From Agrostemma githago (lineage: Eukaryota; Streptophyta; Magnoliopsida; Caryophyllales; Caryophyllaceae): a DNA stretch of 64,000 bases. A program made the position numbers and the translations under genes. How positions within the stretch are numbered: position 1 is the first letter of the stretch; each line of letters begins with the position of its first letter. The notes below the pieces were generated by a model that searched no databases, had not been told where the DNA came from, and saw nothing but the letters and a program-made list of their open reading frames with translations. The stretch is taken from contig OY288256.1 in NCBI GenBank assembly GCA_958450325.1, positions 46,394,953-46,458,952 on the forward strand, given 5' to 3'. Of the stretch, positions 19,364-30,209 are shown one piece after another.

Positions 19364-22300
19364 ATGGAAGCTACTTTAGGCAGTCTGAAAACCTCCGTGG
19401 ACGCCATGGTCGACAAACAGGCCGAGATCGAAGCCCAACTGAATGAAATGAGGGCTGGGCAAATTGCTATCATCACTCGTCTGGCTACAGTGGAGCAAAG
19501 GACTCCAAATACCGGGGTCACGGAACCCCTAGCTGAACTGGTTAGCTCGGTTCGCCGATTGGAAGAACAAGTCCACCTAACTGGAAGTAACAATATTCAC
19601 CGGGAAAACAGTCGGGAGTACTCGCCGGTAAGTGATAAACTGCCCGCAAACCTGAATCTCACGGGCTTACCCATGTTCGAAGGGACTGAAGACCCGTTAC
19701 TACATGTACGGGCCTTCAAGGAGTTCATGGCTATTAAAGGAGTGGACTCTTCTATGTTCAAGAACCTCTTTGCTGCATCTCTAGAGAAACACCCGAAGGC
19801 CTGGTACTACCGACTAGATCCCAAGAAGTTCTCGACATGGGATGATGTGGCTACGGAATTTGCTCGGAACTATGCTGACAACACCGAGATCCAAACCACA
19901 ATGCGGTCTCTAGAGGTTATGGCCCAAGAACCTAAGGAGGGCTTTACCAAATACCTCCAACGTTGGAGGGCCGAAAGTGTGAAGCTGGTCGATAAGCCCA
20001 GTGAGAAGACTTTAGTGGAGGCTTTTGTCAAGAACCTTCTCCCCTCCTACTGGGTCCACCTCCGGTATGCAGTCATACCCAATTTCACCACTCTTACTGA
20101 AATGGGCATAAGAATTGAAGATGATCTAAGACTAGAGAGCCTGACTAAGGCGCCTAGCAAGGGATATCAGGGAGCCTCCTCATCCACTACCAAGCCTCCG
20201 GCCGCAACCCGAAGCATCTTCGACACAGTTAATCTCTTGGATGCCTCATCCAAAAGAACTACTCCTTCTAGGGTATTCACTAATATAGGGACCACCTATA
20301 CATATGCCTTACAAAGGCTATCTTCCAAGGGCCTGATCCAACCGATAGGCCCAATTCCTGAAGTCCCAGTTGAAAAACGCACCAAAGGCTACAATGCCCA
20401 AGCCTATTGCCAATATCATCGGGGCAATGGGCACGATACCGAGAAATGTTGGAAGCTGAAGCATCTAATTCAGGATTTGATTGAGAATGGGAAAATACCA
20501 TTGCCCGGGGATAAGCCAAGCAACAAGGACAACCCCTTTAGCTCTCATGCTATCTTCACCGGTGAAGTGATCGACTGTTCTCACCTTATCTCTCCTTTCA
20601 TCCCACAAATCAATGGAATCTGGTTCGATGATGAGGAGGATGTGTACCTCACCAAAGGGGAAACTGTCCCTATCACCCCCGAAGAAATCCGAAAGGCTAA
20701 GTCCAAGGCCTTAGCCAGTAACCACCTCACCACCATCGGTCGTCCTTATTCAGCCACTAGCTCTAAGGACATCTCAGTCCCAGCAACCGTCACTGAACTT
20801 GCCAGGACGGAAGAAGCCATTGAAGAGCCAAATACCGATACGGCTCTTGTCAAACAATTGAAGAGAACCCGAGTTGACCTCACTATATGGCAACTCTTGG
20901 TTAGCTCACAAGAACACCGAGAGGCACTTACAAAGGCTCTCGATCAGATTAAGGTCGACTCCCAGGTTACCCCTACTGAAATGGTAGCCACTATCCTGCC
21001 CTACCTCAAGGGCAAGTCCAAAGACGAAGGCCCAGTAGTCACCTTCTCGGATGCCGACCTACCACCGTTCGGGGCCTCTCACAATCTGGCTCTGTATATC
21101 ACGGTAATTTGCCGGGGTAAGTACCTACCAATGACCCTAGTCGACGACGGGTCTGCTGTGAATGTCCTCCCTTTAAGGACTGCTAAAGCCCTCGGTATCA
21201 CCGAGGCCGACTACATACCAACCGCCCACACTATCCAAGCTTTCGATGGAAGCCCAAAGGCGGTTTCTGGGGCCGTTAAAATAGCAATTACAACGGGTCC
21301 AATTGAAAAGGAGCTAGAATTCCAGGTGATCGATGTCACCTCCTCTTTCAATCTACTCCTAGGAAGGCCTTGGATTCATGCTGTGAGGGCGGTGTCTTCT
21401 ACTCTTCACCGAAAGATCAAAATGCCCTTGCAAGATGGCATTATCACCCTAGAAGCAACCCCTATGACTGTGGCTAGCTGTAACGCCACGGACCGTACCG
21501 ACCTATGGGGATTCGATTTTATGGGGATGATTGAAGAAGAGTACCTTTTCAGGCCCTATTTCACCACAATCATTGACGCAATGCTGCAAAATTTGGGGTA
21601 TTTACCGGGGGCTACCTCGAGGCCATATCTTCCAGCTGGGAAGATTATCGAAGTCCTAAATGACGGGGAATCTCACTTTGGTTTAGGGTATGCTATAACC
21701 CCGGGGAATATGGTCCGAGCAGGCATTGATAAAGCTTGCAACATCATCAAGGGTACCTACTTGGGCCCTTATAGCCCAAGGTTGGCTGACTATTTCGTCA
21801 CACCGGTATTCGGGGCTATCCAAGTTGGCCTATATCAACCAACTATCACATATCCCGAGACTGAACTAGCTCGGGAATGCAACTACATTCCAGATGACAT
21901 ATTTGCCCTCATCCAATCCGAATCCAAGGAGGGTACTGACAATGCCGAGCCCATGCTGGGGCTCTTATTTGGGGAAGACAAAGCTGTTCCGAACCCCAAG
22001 GAAGACTTGGTGAACCTGATCCTTCGAAGCAACAGGTTCGATCCTTCAAAGCTGATCTCAGAGGTTGGTGCTGATACCGGGAAAAGAGCCTGGAGGAAGA
22101 CCATCAAGTGGACCGACAGCCAGGGACGAGTCTACAAGATGACCACCGGGGAAGGAAACGTGCCGGACACTGATTCCGAGTCTGAGTCTGAGTCTGAGTC
22201 TGAGTCTGAGTCTGTATTCGAGTCTAAGGGGTCTGGTGCTAGAGTCCAAACTGTAACCCCCCTCCCTATAGTCACTACCACTGGAGCCTCGGGGTCTGTC

Positions 22301-22453
22301 CCGAAAGCGCTCCCAATCCCGCCTCTGACCAATGATCAGATGGCTGCTCTCTTCGAGCTGTTTTCCAAATTTTCTATCAATAATAACGAAAACCGTTTCG
22401 CTTATGACTTGTCTTATTTTCAAAATACTTCCAATTTCAAAAATATTTTTTAG
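19364..22453 (+). CDS. Tat-A gag-protease polyprotein
   Basis: ATG at 19364, 1029 codons. The N-terminal 60 residues are a likely coiled coil. The gag capsid-like core spans residues about 100-270 (words PMFEGTEDPLLHVRAF, WDDVATEFARNYADN, FTKYLQRWRAESVKL). An Ogre/Tat-type linker (YTYALQRLSSKGLIQP) and a zinc-binding motif C-x3-H-x4-H-x4-C (CQYHRGNGHDTEKC) lie near residue 347. The aspartic protease has DDGSAVNVLP near residue 594, with Asp in place of the usual Thr/Ser or Asn beside the catalytic Asp, and LLGRPWIHAV near 660. The C-terminus has a Ser-Glu dipeptide run (from a GAGTCT microsatellite at about 22168-22213). The TAG at 22451 is followed in the same frame by a linker, another TAG at 22516, then reverse transcriptase. 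Confidence 0.88.
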   Translation: MEATLGSLKTSVDAMVDKQAEIEAQLNEMRAGQIAIITRLATVEQRTPNTGVTEPLAELVSSVRRLEEQVHLTGSNNIHRENSREYSPVSDKLPANLNLTGLPMFEGTEDPLLHVRAFKEFMAIKGVDSSMFKNLFAASLEKHPKAWYYRLDPKKFSTWDDVATEFARNYADNTEIQTTMRSLEVMAQEPKEGFTKYLQRWRAESVKLVDKPSEKTLVEAFVKNLLPSYWVHLRYAVIPNFTTLTEMGIRIEDDLRLESLTKAPSKGYQGASSSTTKPPAATRSIFDTVNLLDASSKRTTPSRVFTNIGTTYTYALQRLSSKGLIQPIGPIPEVPVEKRTKGYNAQAYCQYHRGNGHDTEKCWKLKHLIQDLIENGKIPLPGDKPSNKDNPFSSHAIFTGEVIDCSHLISPFIPQINGIWFDDEEDVYLTKGETVPITPEEIRKAKSKALASNHLTTIGRPYSATSSKDISVPATVTELARTEEAIEEPNTDTALVKQLKRTRVDLTIWQLLVSSQEHREALTKALDQIKVDSQVTPTEMVATILPYLKGKSKDEGPVVTFSDADLPPFGASHNLALYITVICRGKYLPMTLVDDGSAVNVLPLRTAKALGITEADYIPTAHTIQAFDGSPKAVSGAVKIAITTGPIEKELEFQVIDVTSSFNLLLGRPWIHAVRAVSSTLHRKIKMPLQDGIITLEATPMTVASCNATDRTDLWGFDFMGMIEEEYLFRPYFTTIIDAMLQNLGYLPGATSRPYLPAGKIIEVLNDGESHFGLGYAITPGNMVRAGIDKACNIIKGTYLGPYSPRLADYFVTPVFGAIQVGLYQPTITYPETELARECNYIPDDIFALIQSESKEGTDNAEPMLGLLFGEDKAVPNPKEDLVNLILRSNRFDPSKLISEVGADTGKRAWRKTIKWTDSQGRVYKMTTGEGNVPDTDSESESESESESESVFESKGSGARVQTVTPLPIVTTTGASGSVPKALPIPPLTNDQMAALFELFSKFSINNNENRFAYDLSYFQNTSNFKNIF
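22168..22213. repeat. (GAGTCT)n microsatellite inside gag-protease
   Basis: About seven near-perfect hexamers encode the Ser-Glu dipeptide repeat near the C-terminus of the protease frame. Confidence 0.9.
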
Positions 22454-22564
22454 AATGACATTGAGAAACCCGATGAACAGGTATCCTTACCTCCGCATCT
22501 GATCGAGCAGCTAGAATAGAGAAAATCCCGAGACCCGGTAATCAAAGAAACCGAGTCTATCAAT

Positions 22565-25500
22565 GTGGGAACAACCTTAGAGCCCCAGATGCTTAAGATA
22601 GGGTTATCTTTAGATCCCGAGGAGAGACAACAACTCACAAACCTCCTCCAAGAATTCAAAGATGTCTTCGCATGGTCCTACAAGGACATGCCGGGGATAG
22701 ATCGGGAAATAGCTGAACACCGCATACCCATCAAAGATGGGTGCAAACCGGTTAAACAGAAGCTTCGAAGAATGAAGCCCGAGTGGTCTCTCAAAGTCAA
22801 AGAAAAAGTAGACAAACAATTCAAAGCAGGCTTTATACAAGTGTCTGAATATCCAGACTGGGTTGCAAACATCGTGCCGGTACCCAAGAAGGACGGCAAG
22901 GTGCGGGTATATGTAGATTTTCGAGACCTTAACAAGGCTAGCCCAAAAGACGATTTTCCGTTGCCACACATCGACATACTGGTGGACAACACGGCTGATC
23001 ATGCCCTTCTATCATTTATGGACGGGTATGCCGGGTATAACCAAATCAAGATGGCGGAAGAAGATATGGGTAAAACTACTTTCACCACGCCATGGGGTAC
23101 TTATTGTTATATAGTTATGTCGTTTGGGCTCATTAATGCCGGAGCCACTTATCAACGGACAGCCACGACCTTATTGCATGACATGATGCATAAGGAAGTG
23201 GAGGTCTATGTCGATGACATGATTGTTAAGTCTAAAAACCGAGATGGGCATGTTGCTGCCCTAAGAAAGTTCTTCACCCGATTACGTAAGTACAACATGA
23301 GGTTGAACCCTCAAAAGTGCAGTTTCGGGGTAACATCAGGCAAATTACTGGGCCATATCGTTAGCCAACGCGGCATCGAGGTCGACCCAGCTAAAATCAA
23401 AGCCATCACCGAGATGCAACCACCCAAGACCGAAAAAGAAATAAGGGGGTTTCTCGGGAAAGTTCAATACATCAGTCGATTTATCTCAAAGCTAACCATG
23501 GTGTGTGAACCCATTTTCAAGAAACTGAAGATAGGGGAACAGGTACTGTGGGACGATAAATGCCAAACGGCTTTTGACAGAATCAAGGAGATCCTGTCTG
23601 CTCCGCCAGTATTAATGCCACCTCAACCCGGTTTGCCTCTGTCGTTATACCTCACAACGACTGAGACAGCCATGGGGGCTATGCTGGCCCAGACAGTCGA
23701 TTCAGAAGAACGGGCTATTTACTACATCAGTAAAAAGTTCCTGGAATACGAATGCAAATATACGATGCTCGAGAAAACGTGCCTAGCTCTGGTTTGGGCC
23801 ACTAAAAAGCTCAGACACTACATGCTCAGTCACGAGGTACATATTCTGTCCAAAATGGATCCAATCAAATACTTGTTCGAAAAGCCCATTCTTAATGGAA
23901 GAATGTCCAGATGGACTTTAATGCTAGCTGAGTTTGACCTCAAGTTTGTACCGTTAAAAGCCATCAAAGGCCGGGTGGTAGCCGAGTTCCTCGCCGACAG
24001 CCCGATATCTGAAGAGGGCTATACCGACACTTGGGCCTTTCCTGACGAAGACATATTCCATACTGACACCGAAACTTGGGATCTGTATTTCGATGGAGCA
24101 TCCAAGTTTCGAGGGTTCGGAGTCGGTATTCTCCTTATATCACCGCAAGGGGAGCACACACCGTTATCCATCAAATTAGACTTTGATGTAACAAACAATG
24201 CGGCCGAGTATGAAGCATGCATCCACGGGTTGCAAGCGGTTGCTGATTTGGGAATTACAAATCTCCGGGTTCACGGGGACTCGTCCCTAGTCATCAATCA
24301 AGCCCTCCAAAAATGGAAAACTCGGAATGCCAATCTCGTGGCTTACCAAGCACGAGTAAGGGTTCTAGAGAAGCAATTCCAGAAGGTAGAATATATCTAT
24401 CTCCCACGTGAAGAAAATCAGTTCGCGGACGCACTTTCCAAATTGGCATCCTTACTAAACATCCCGGAACATATGCCCAGTATGCCAATCTGTGTCGAAA
24501 GACGGTCCGAGCCGGCGTATGTCAACGTTATTCAAGATATTGAGATCACCGATCCAGAACCTTGGTATCAGGTTGTTCTAACTTATTTGACAACGGGAGA
24601 ATATCCCCCGGGAACTGAAAATCGGGCCAAGAAAGCCCTGCGAAGACTGGCCACCCAATTCATTCGCACGGACGACGGCCAGTTATACAAAAAGACGGCA
24701 CATGGGACTTTACTCCTATGTATCGACAAAACACAAGCCGAAAAAGTAATGGCCGAAGTACACGACGGTGAAAACGGCCCGCATATGAACGCCCATATGC
24801 TAGCCCGAAAAATCATGAGGCTCGGATACTACTGGAACAGTATGGAGGCCGACTGTACGTCAATCATATGTCAAACACTGCCATAATTGTCAAATTTTCG
24901 GTAATGTCCAACACATGCCATCGTCCCTACTGTACACCATGACCTCGCCATGGCCATTTTCGACATGGGGGATCGATATAATTGGGAAAGTAAACCCTTC
25001 CGGGACGGGAGGTCACTGCTTTATTTTGGTAGCTATCGACTATTTCACAAATGGGTCGAAGCCGATTCATACCGTGTCTTGAACGCCAAGCACGTAGCCA
25101 AGTTTATCTAGAATAAAATCATATGCCGATATGGGATCCCACATGAGTTTATCAGTGATCACGGGACCCACTTCCAAGCCGAAACCGCTACTTTGCTAGC
25201 GAAATACAAAATCCAGAGGCATACATCTTCGCCATACCGTCCCCAAACAAATGGAGCGGTAGAAGCTGCTAATAAGACGATTGTCACCATACTTAAAAAG
25301 ATGGCTGATAATTATCGGGACTGGCCCGACAAAATACCCTTTGCCCTGTGGGGATACCGGACGTCGATCCGAACTGCAACCGGGGCAACTCCATATTATT
25401 TAACATATGGCATGGAAGCGGTCCAGCCAGTCGAGTTGGAGATACCGTCTCTCAGAATCCTACTAGAAAGCCAAGTGCCCGAAGCGGATTGGGTTCAAGC

Positions 25501-25816
25501 TCGATATGACTCGTTAATTCTCTTGGACGAACGACGGTCGCGGGCTCTCAATAACATCCAAATATATCAAAAAAGAATCAAGCGGGCCTTTAACAAAAGA
25601 GTTAGGCCCAGGAATATCAAGGAAGGGGATTTGGTCCTAAAATCGGTTCGTGCCTTACTACCGGTTGACCCAAGGGGAAAATTCAAACCCAATTGGGCTG
25701 GGCCATACCTAGTCAAGAAGGTTCTATCAGGAGGAGCGGTAATGCTGACGGACCTGGACGGGAATGAATTTGTCAACCCAACCAACCTAGACCAGCTGAA
25801 GCGCTACTACCCCTAA
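22565..25816 (+). pseudogene. Tat-A reverse transcriptase-RNase H-integrase, broken
   Basis: The first piece (22565-24886, same frame as gag) has reverse transcriptase with YVDDMIVKS near 23207 and the tether/RNase H with LYFDGASKFRG near 24085, then the start of integrase. About 24855 the frame shifts: the HHCC zinc-binding part (C-x2-C at about 24877-24891) and first catalytic Asp (WGIDIIGK near 24965) lie in another frame. A second shift near 25045 and an in-frame TAG at about 25110 follow. The last piece (25193-25816) has the catalytic Asp in SDHGTHFQ just before it (about 25156) and the catalytic Glu in NGAVEAANK, then the C-terminal DNA-binding part ending with the family word LKRYYP. 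All domains remain recognisable, but no functional polyprotein can be made. Confidence 0.87.
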
Positions 25817-26203
25817 ACCTTATCTCAAATGTCATTTGCAAAAATTATTTAAAAACACCTTTTTTCAAAATTTATAAGCAAGTCAATAAGTTAGGATTAT
25901 TTATCCTACTATCGCACATCTTGAACTCATAGTCTTGGTGTATTTCGAAATTGCAAAAAAACTACGCCTGAACTACGTTTGGTTTGATTCCACTAACTGT
26001 GGATACGTAGGCAACCCCTCAAAAGGGCACAACCACTGCAATAACGAAAAAAAGACAGAAACGGTTTCACTAATATGGTACTTTTATTATTCCAAAAAAA
26101 ACAAAAACCGATAAACTCGGTAATTCAAAATTACAAAAGCCACGAAAAAAAAAACAACACACAACAAAAATAGTAATAATATCTAAATAATAATAGCGGG
26201 AGA
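25817..26203 (+). other. Tat-A segment between integrase and the antisense gene
   Basis: No gene. It contains a block (about 25970-26030: ...GTTTGGTTTGATTCCACTAA..., GGATACGTAGGCAACC) that recurs on the other strand in Tat-B at about 38049-38125. It is therefore a conserved feature just after integrase in these elements. A-rich runs occur at 26090-26160. Confidence 0.6.
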
Positions 26204-28022
26204 CTAGTATCCGGGCATCTTGTCCTTGCCCTTATCCTTCGGGTCTTGAGGAGCCCGAGGTCGCCGGGGTGGGGAAGATCGTTCCCGAATAACCACGGGA
26301 ACCTCCTTGGCCCGAGTCCTCTTCTTCGACAGAGGATCTTCAGCTATTGTCACGGGCCCAAGTCGAGCCTGTATATGCTCTGGCAACCTGTCTTTAGGAC
26401 CAAGTCGGTCCTGGACTAAAGGCCTGGCTCTTGGTCTCCTCTCTAAATTTGTCTGGGGGCTCACTTCCCCCCGAGCACCTCTAGCATCGGACCCCCTAGC
26501 TTGAGTCCTAGCTCCTCTCCTCTGACTTGGCCTCAGACGGACTATCGGAGCTTGAACCTCCCCTTCAGCAAAAAAGTCTCTGTTATCTTTAACTTTCTCC
26601 CGTCGAAGCAGGTCGAAGGCCTCATCAACCTTCAGAGCAGCACGAGCTTCGGCAGTCTCGGCTTTGGTCCACCTTTCGTAGGAATAAGACACCCAGGTAG
26701 AATGAAGTGACTTGGGAACGGACCAAGTAGTTCGAGTATACCACCTCTGAATCCAGGTGTCACACATAATGTCGGTCAGCTGGGTAGGTGCACTCACAAC
26801 TGCCTCGTTCTCCGGGATGCGCTGAGTCCACCCATACTGCCTGAGTATGCGGTCGGGATAGAGGTGAACTGTATGGCTAAAGGATAGAATCACCAGGTAG
26901 CGTGCCTTGTCTCCAGACGCCAGACCCGTCCAAGCGTAAATAGGCCACCATGGAACAACCCATCGTATCAATGGACCACGATGGAATGTTAATTCTTCCT
27001 CCCAATATTTCTGGGTAGTCAGGCAGGACGAGTCGGTAGGCCGTCTCCTTGTCATCACCTGGTTGAACCAATATTGACTCGGGTTGGGAGGCGGCTCGAT
27101 CTTTGACAACCTCTCAAATAGCCAGAGCTGAAAAGAACACAACATTCATCAGAACAATCCGGAGGTTCGCCAGAAGGCACTCGATCGAGTGCCGGGGTCA
27201 CTCGATTGAGTGACACCCCTAAAACGAGGCAGTAGACTCTTAAAGAGGGCACTCGATCGAGTGCCAGGGTGACTCGGTCGAGTGCCCCCTGTAGCAGCAT
27301 ATCGCGAAATCAAAAAAAAATCGAGAAAAAAAAAAAAGAGAATCCAAAAAAAAATCGAAAAAAAGAGAAAAGCGATATACCTGCAGCAGACGGGTACTCC
27401 CAGTGAAACGGGCTGACTCATCCCTCTTTCGGTTGTCTAAGCCCTGAATAATTTCCCCCGTGATCAACGATGCGGGACTACACTCCGTCTCCATAAGGTC
27501 AGCAATGACGAGAAGACGAACGCTACCCATGCAAGACAGCAGGTCCATGTGGCCTTCGAAGGCATACACATGCAGCATACAGAAGGCGAACGCCCTACGG
27601 CTATGAATGGGCGTAACCCGGATGTCATACGGGTTCATGAACTTCTCAGCTAAGGCAAGCAGAGAAACGGTATCCCCTTCAAGCATGCGGAATACTTCAG
27701 CATGGGAGAGCCCCAAGAACTCTCGTAGTTTCCTCCTGGGATCCCGAACTGAGAAAGGGACAGCAGAACGGAGCAGTGGGTTCCACCCTCCTATAGCAGC
27801 AATTTCCTCAGGGAGAGGACAGATCTCGCCCCGAGGGAAGGCGAAAACATGGTAAGTGTCATCCCAGAAGGTCAGACAGGCATCAAGGAAATGACGGTCC
27901 ACGTGCATCTGACGAAACGTGAACAACTGAAATATGCCCGACTGCCTTAAAGCTACCTTGCTCGCATCTCTAAAACGGTGTGCCCAATCTTGCAGCATAT
28001 TGATCAGACGGTCGATAGCCAT
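26204..28022 (-). CDS. Tat-A antisense gene: plant-mobile-domain-like protein, two exons
   Basis: Exon 1 is 28022-27381 (214 codons, starts MAIDRLINMLQ) and exon 2 is 27127-26204 (307 codons plus stop). The intron 27380-27128 is 253 nt with GT...AG borders (CAG|GTATAT ... TTTTCAG|CTC). Both exons join in phase 0 to give about 521 residues. The N-terminal part resembles the plant mobile domain / DUF7745-type proteins found in plant retrotransposons (LTFWDDTYHVFAFPRGE, FPLPEEIA-like word CPLPEEIAAIGG). The middle is Trp-rich (WLFERL, YWFNQVM, WVVPWWPIYAW). The C-terminal 120 residues are Arg/Pro/Lys-rich and probably bind nucleic acid or target the nucleus. A TATA box lies 90 bp upstream. The function is unknown. 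The frame is intact although pol is broken. Confidence 0.8.
27128..27380 (-). other. Intron of the Tat-A antisense gene, with palindromes
   Basis: The intron is 253 nt with GT-AG borders, A/T-rich near the donor. It contains four ACTCGATCGAGT-type palindromes (27176-27287), the same motif as in the Tat-A LTR. Confidence 0.75.
27176..27287. repeat. Four palindromes of the ACTCGATCGAGT type (intron set)
   Basis: GGCACTCGATCGAGTGCC (27176-27193), GTCACTCGATTGAGTGAC (27197-27214), GGCACTCGATCGAGTGCC (27248-27265) and a fourth, ACTCGGTCGAGT, near 27271-27285. The flanking arms change in step: GGC with GCC, GTC with GAC. Confidence 0.85.
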
Positions 28023-28660
28023 GATAAAATTTCTTGAAAGGAATAAGGTTTTCTTTTGAGGAGAAGATGAAGCTTTTGAGAGTTGTGACAAAGGAAGGAG
28101 CCAGGGTGATGTATTTATAACATCAAAACCCTGGAGCATCCCCTGCAGCTGTGCCTCCTTGGCCCAAGCGGGCCTAGACATACAGGCCCGATCCATGACT
28201 CTTCCCCACAGACACAAGAATTTAGTCATCCCGAGCAGTCCGTCAAAATTCAGTTCAAAAAAATACATTCTATTTTTTTCAAAAAAAAAATTTCAATCAT
28301 CCAAATTTTTATTCCCCAGCGCGAGTCATCTTTACTACCTACGTGTTGCATACATTTTATGTGACTTATACAGGTACGACTCAAACAGGGACATGCAACC
28401 CTCTAAATCTCCCCAGCGGAAGCCCAAGGCGGCATTTTCCCCGGAATGGTACGGGATGAGCCCACATATAGGCGCACCCAGGACTTATGCTACACGTCCG
28501 ATTCCCCACGGAGTTATCATCATCAGCTCAGGTATGATTTCTAACTTATGGTTGGCGAGCCCTTCACGCGAGTCTAATGGACTATAAACGACCCGATCGG
28601 AAGTCTACCAGGTCTTAATTGACTTGGTAGCTACTCTGACTTTTGCCCTGTCCAAGCCTC
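28023..28660. other. Tat-A segment between antisense gene and PPT
   Basis: It holds the antisense promoter (28111-28119) and, in the sense direction, a small open stretch near 28380-28540 with a protein-like composition (MQPSKSPQRKPKAAF...) ending at a possible GT donor. I cannot assign it and do not call it a gene. Confidence 0.4.
28111..28119 (-). promoter_or_regulatory. TATA box of the Tat-A antisense gene
   Basis: TATAAATAC on the minus strand, about 90 bp upstream of the antisense ATG. This spacing fits a short 5' leader. Confidence 0.6.
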
Positions 28661-28677
28661 AGTCAGAGTGGGGGCTC
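28661..28677 (+). promoter_or_regulatory. Polypurine tract of Tat-A
   Basis: AGTCAGAGTGGGGGCTC lies immediately before the 3' LTR start TGTAGACACCC. Tat-B has the same arrangement on the minus strand. Confidence 0.85.
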
Positions 28678-29092
28678 TGTAGACACCCGCATTTTGACTG
28701 CCAGGTGTCTATGGTAGTTTCCAAAAAAACACCCGATGATGATCGGACGCTAACATGTTCTAACGCGCTCGGATACGGGCTCGAAATTAATAATATTCGG
28801 CATGGGCTTTTAACGGGATACAAATCTCACAAAACCAACCTCAAATTCAGGCCTAGTGGGTCGTTCTGAGCAAAATAAGACTAATTTGGGTCAAAACCGA
28901 CACCGAAAATAATTCCAGTCTTTTAGCGACCGGGTCAAAACCCGGTCAAGACAAACCCGACACAAAAAAGCGACCTGATACGTTCGAAATCAGCCAAGAT
29001 CAGCCAAATCAACCCAAATTAATGCCAAATCAAACATAATCAATCAAGAGCAATCAAGGGCAATCACGCCCAAAATAACCCGACCAAATTGA

Positions 29093-29205
29093 TCCACTCG
29101 GTCGAGTGGATTGACCACTCAATCGAGTGGCGCCTCAAAAAATCGGTCCAGGTGCATTCACGAGGGCACTCGACCGAGTGCACCCGCGCCACTCGGTCGA
29201 GTGAC
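29093..29205. repeat. Four palindromes upstream of the Tat-A LTR TATA box
   Basis: TCCACTCGGTCGAGTGGA (29093-29110), ACCACTCAATCGAGTGGC (29114-29131), GCACTCGACCGAGTGC (about 29165-29182) and GCCACTCGGTCGAGTGAC (29188-29205). The last ends 18 bp before the TATA box. Confidence 0.85.
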
Positions 29206-29222
29206 CCTATATCGTGGCTCCC

Positions 29223-29230
29223 TATAAATA
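29223..29230 (+). promoter_or_regulatory. TATA box of the Tat-A LTR
   Basis: TATAAATA in the context CTCCCTATAAATACCCGTC. It marks the U3/R boundary region. This part is missing from the truncated 5' LTR. Confidence 0.7.
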
Positions 29231-30100
29231 CCCGTCAACCTTTGACACAAAAAAGAACTTATCATCTACAACTTTCATCCACACAACTTGGACAACTTAG
29301 AAAACACCCTTTTTGCATACATTTTTCAGCCATAAACACCATCACCCTTGCATGCATTTCGAGAGCACAAACTCGTAAAAATCCCACACAAACCGAGTCA
29401 TACATACACACCATCAACTCCTCCTACATATCTCGACGTTCCCGTGCCATTGCCGCCATTTGACGAACCGTATCCCGAGAAGCAAGAACATGTAGGTTGA
29501 GGGTGTGACAATTCAACACCGACTTTTCCCTCTTCATCCTTTTTCTCGTTTTTTTTATGTATATTTATATTTATGTTTTTAGTATTATATTTAGTCGATA
29601 GTAACGACATTACTAGCGTCAATATTTTACTTGTTGCATTTAATTATCGTTATTATCGTTTTATTATAATATTATGTACCGCGTATGTATATATATATTT
29701 CTACGTAATAATTTCAAAACTCGGGTCCAAACACGTTTAATAGGATGATCATTTTTATGGTTCGTTTATTAACACGATCCCGATCATTCGTAGTTGAACG
29801 CGTATACATCCATTTCTACGATTAGTACGGAACCCGTTGACACGAAAATCGACATCTCATAATCCGTAAGGATTAATTTCGGTGTCGTGACGTAGAGGGA
29901 CCCAATTTCGACACTAATCAAAATTTTCAAACTAATAAACATTTTTTTTAAAATTCCGATGACGGTATTATAGTCATATAAAACATGACTATAATACCGA
30001 AAAACTGAGTTAAATTTAAATCGTCAATATTTTTATTTAACTCGGCCAATCATCGATTTTAAACGCATAAAAATAAACGAGTCACTACTCGTACAGGGTC

Positions 30101-30209
30101 TACTCGACCGAGTACGTAAGCTACTCGATCGAGTAGCACCCAAAATTTTGGGCAGTAGCCACGTTTAATGACACACTCGACCGAGTTAGATCACAACTCG
30201 GTTGAGTGG
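30101..30209. repeat. Second palindrome set in the Tat-A LTR
   Basis: TACTCGACCGAGTA (30101-30114), GCTACTCGATCGAGTAGC (30120-30137), ACTCGACCGAGT (about 30174-30186) and AACTCGGTTGAGT (about 30195-30207). A different palindrome, CCCAAAATTTTGGG, sits between them near 30139-30152. Confidence 0.85.

Noticed and set aside
28339..28587. Sense frame between the antisense gene and the PPT of Tat-A
   Set aside because: Composition is protein-like over about 50 codons, but there is no homologue in Tat-B or Tat-C and no convincing start; left as unassigned.
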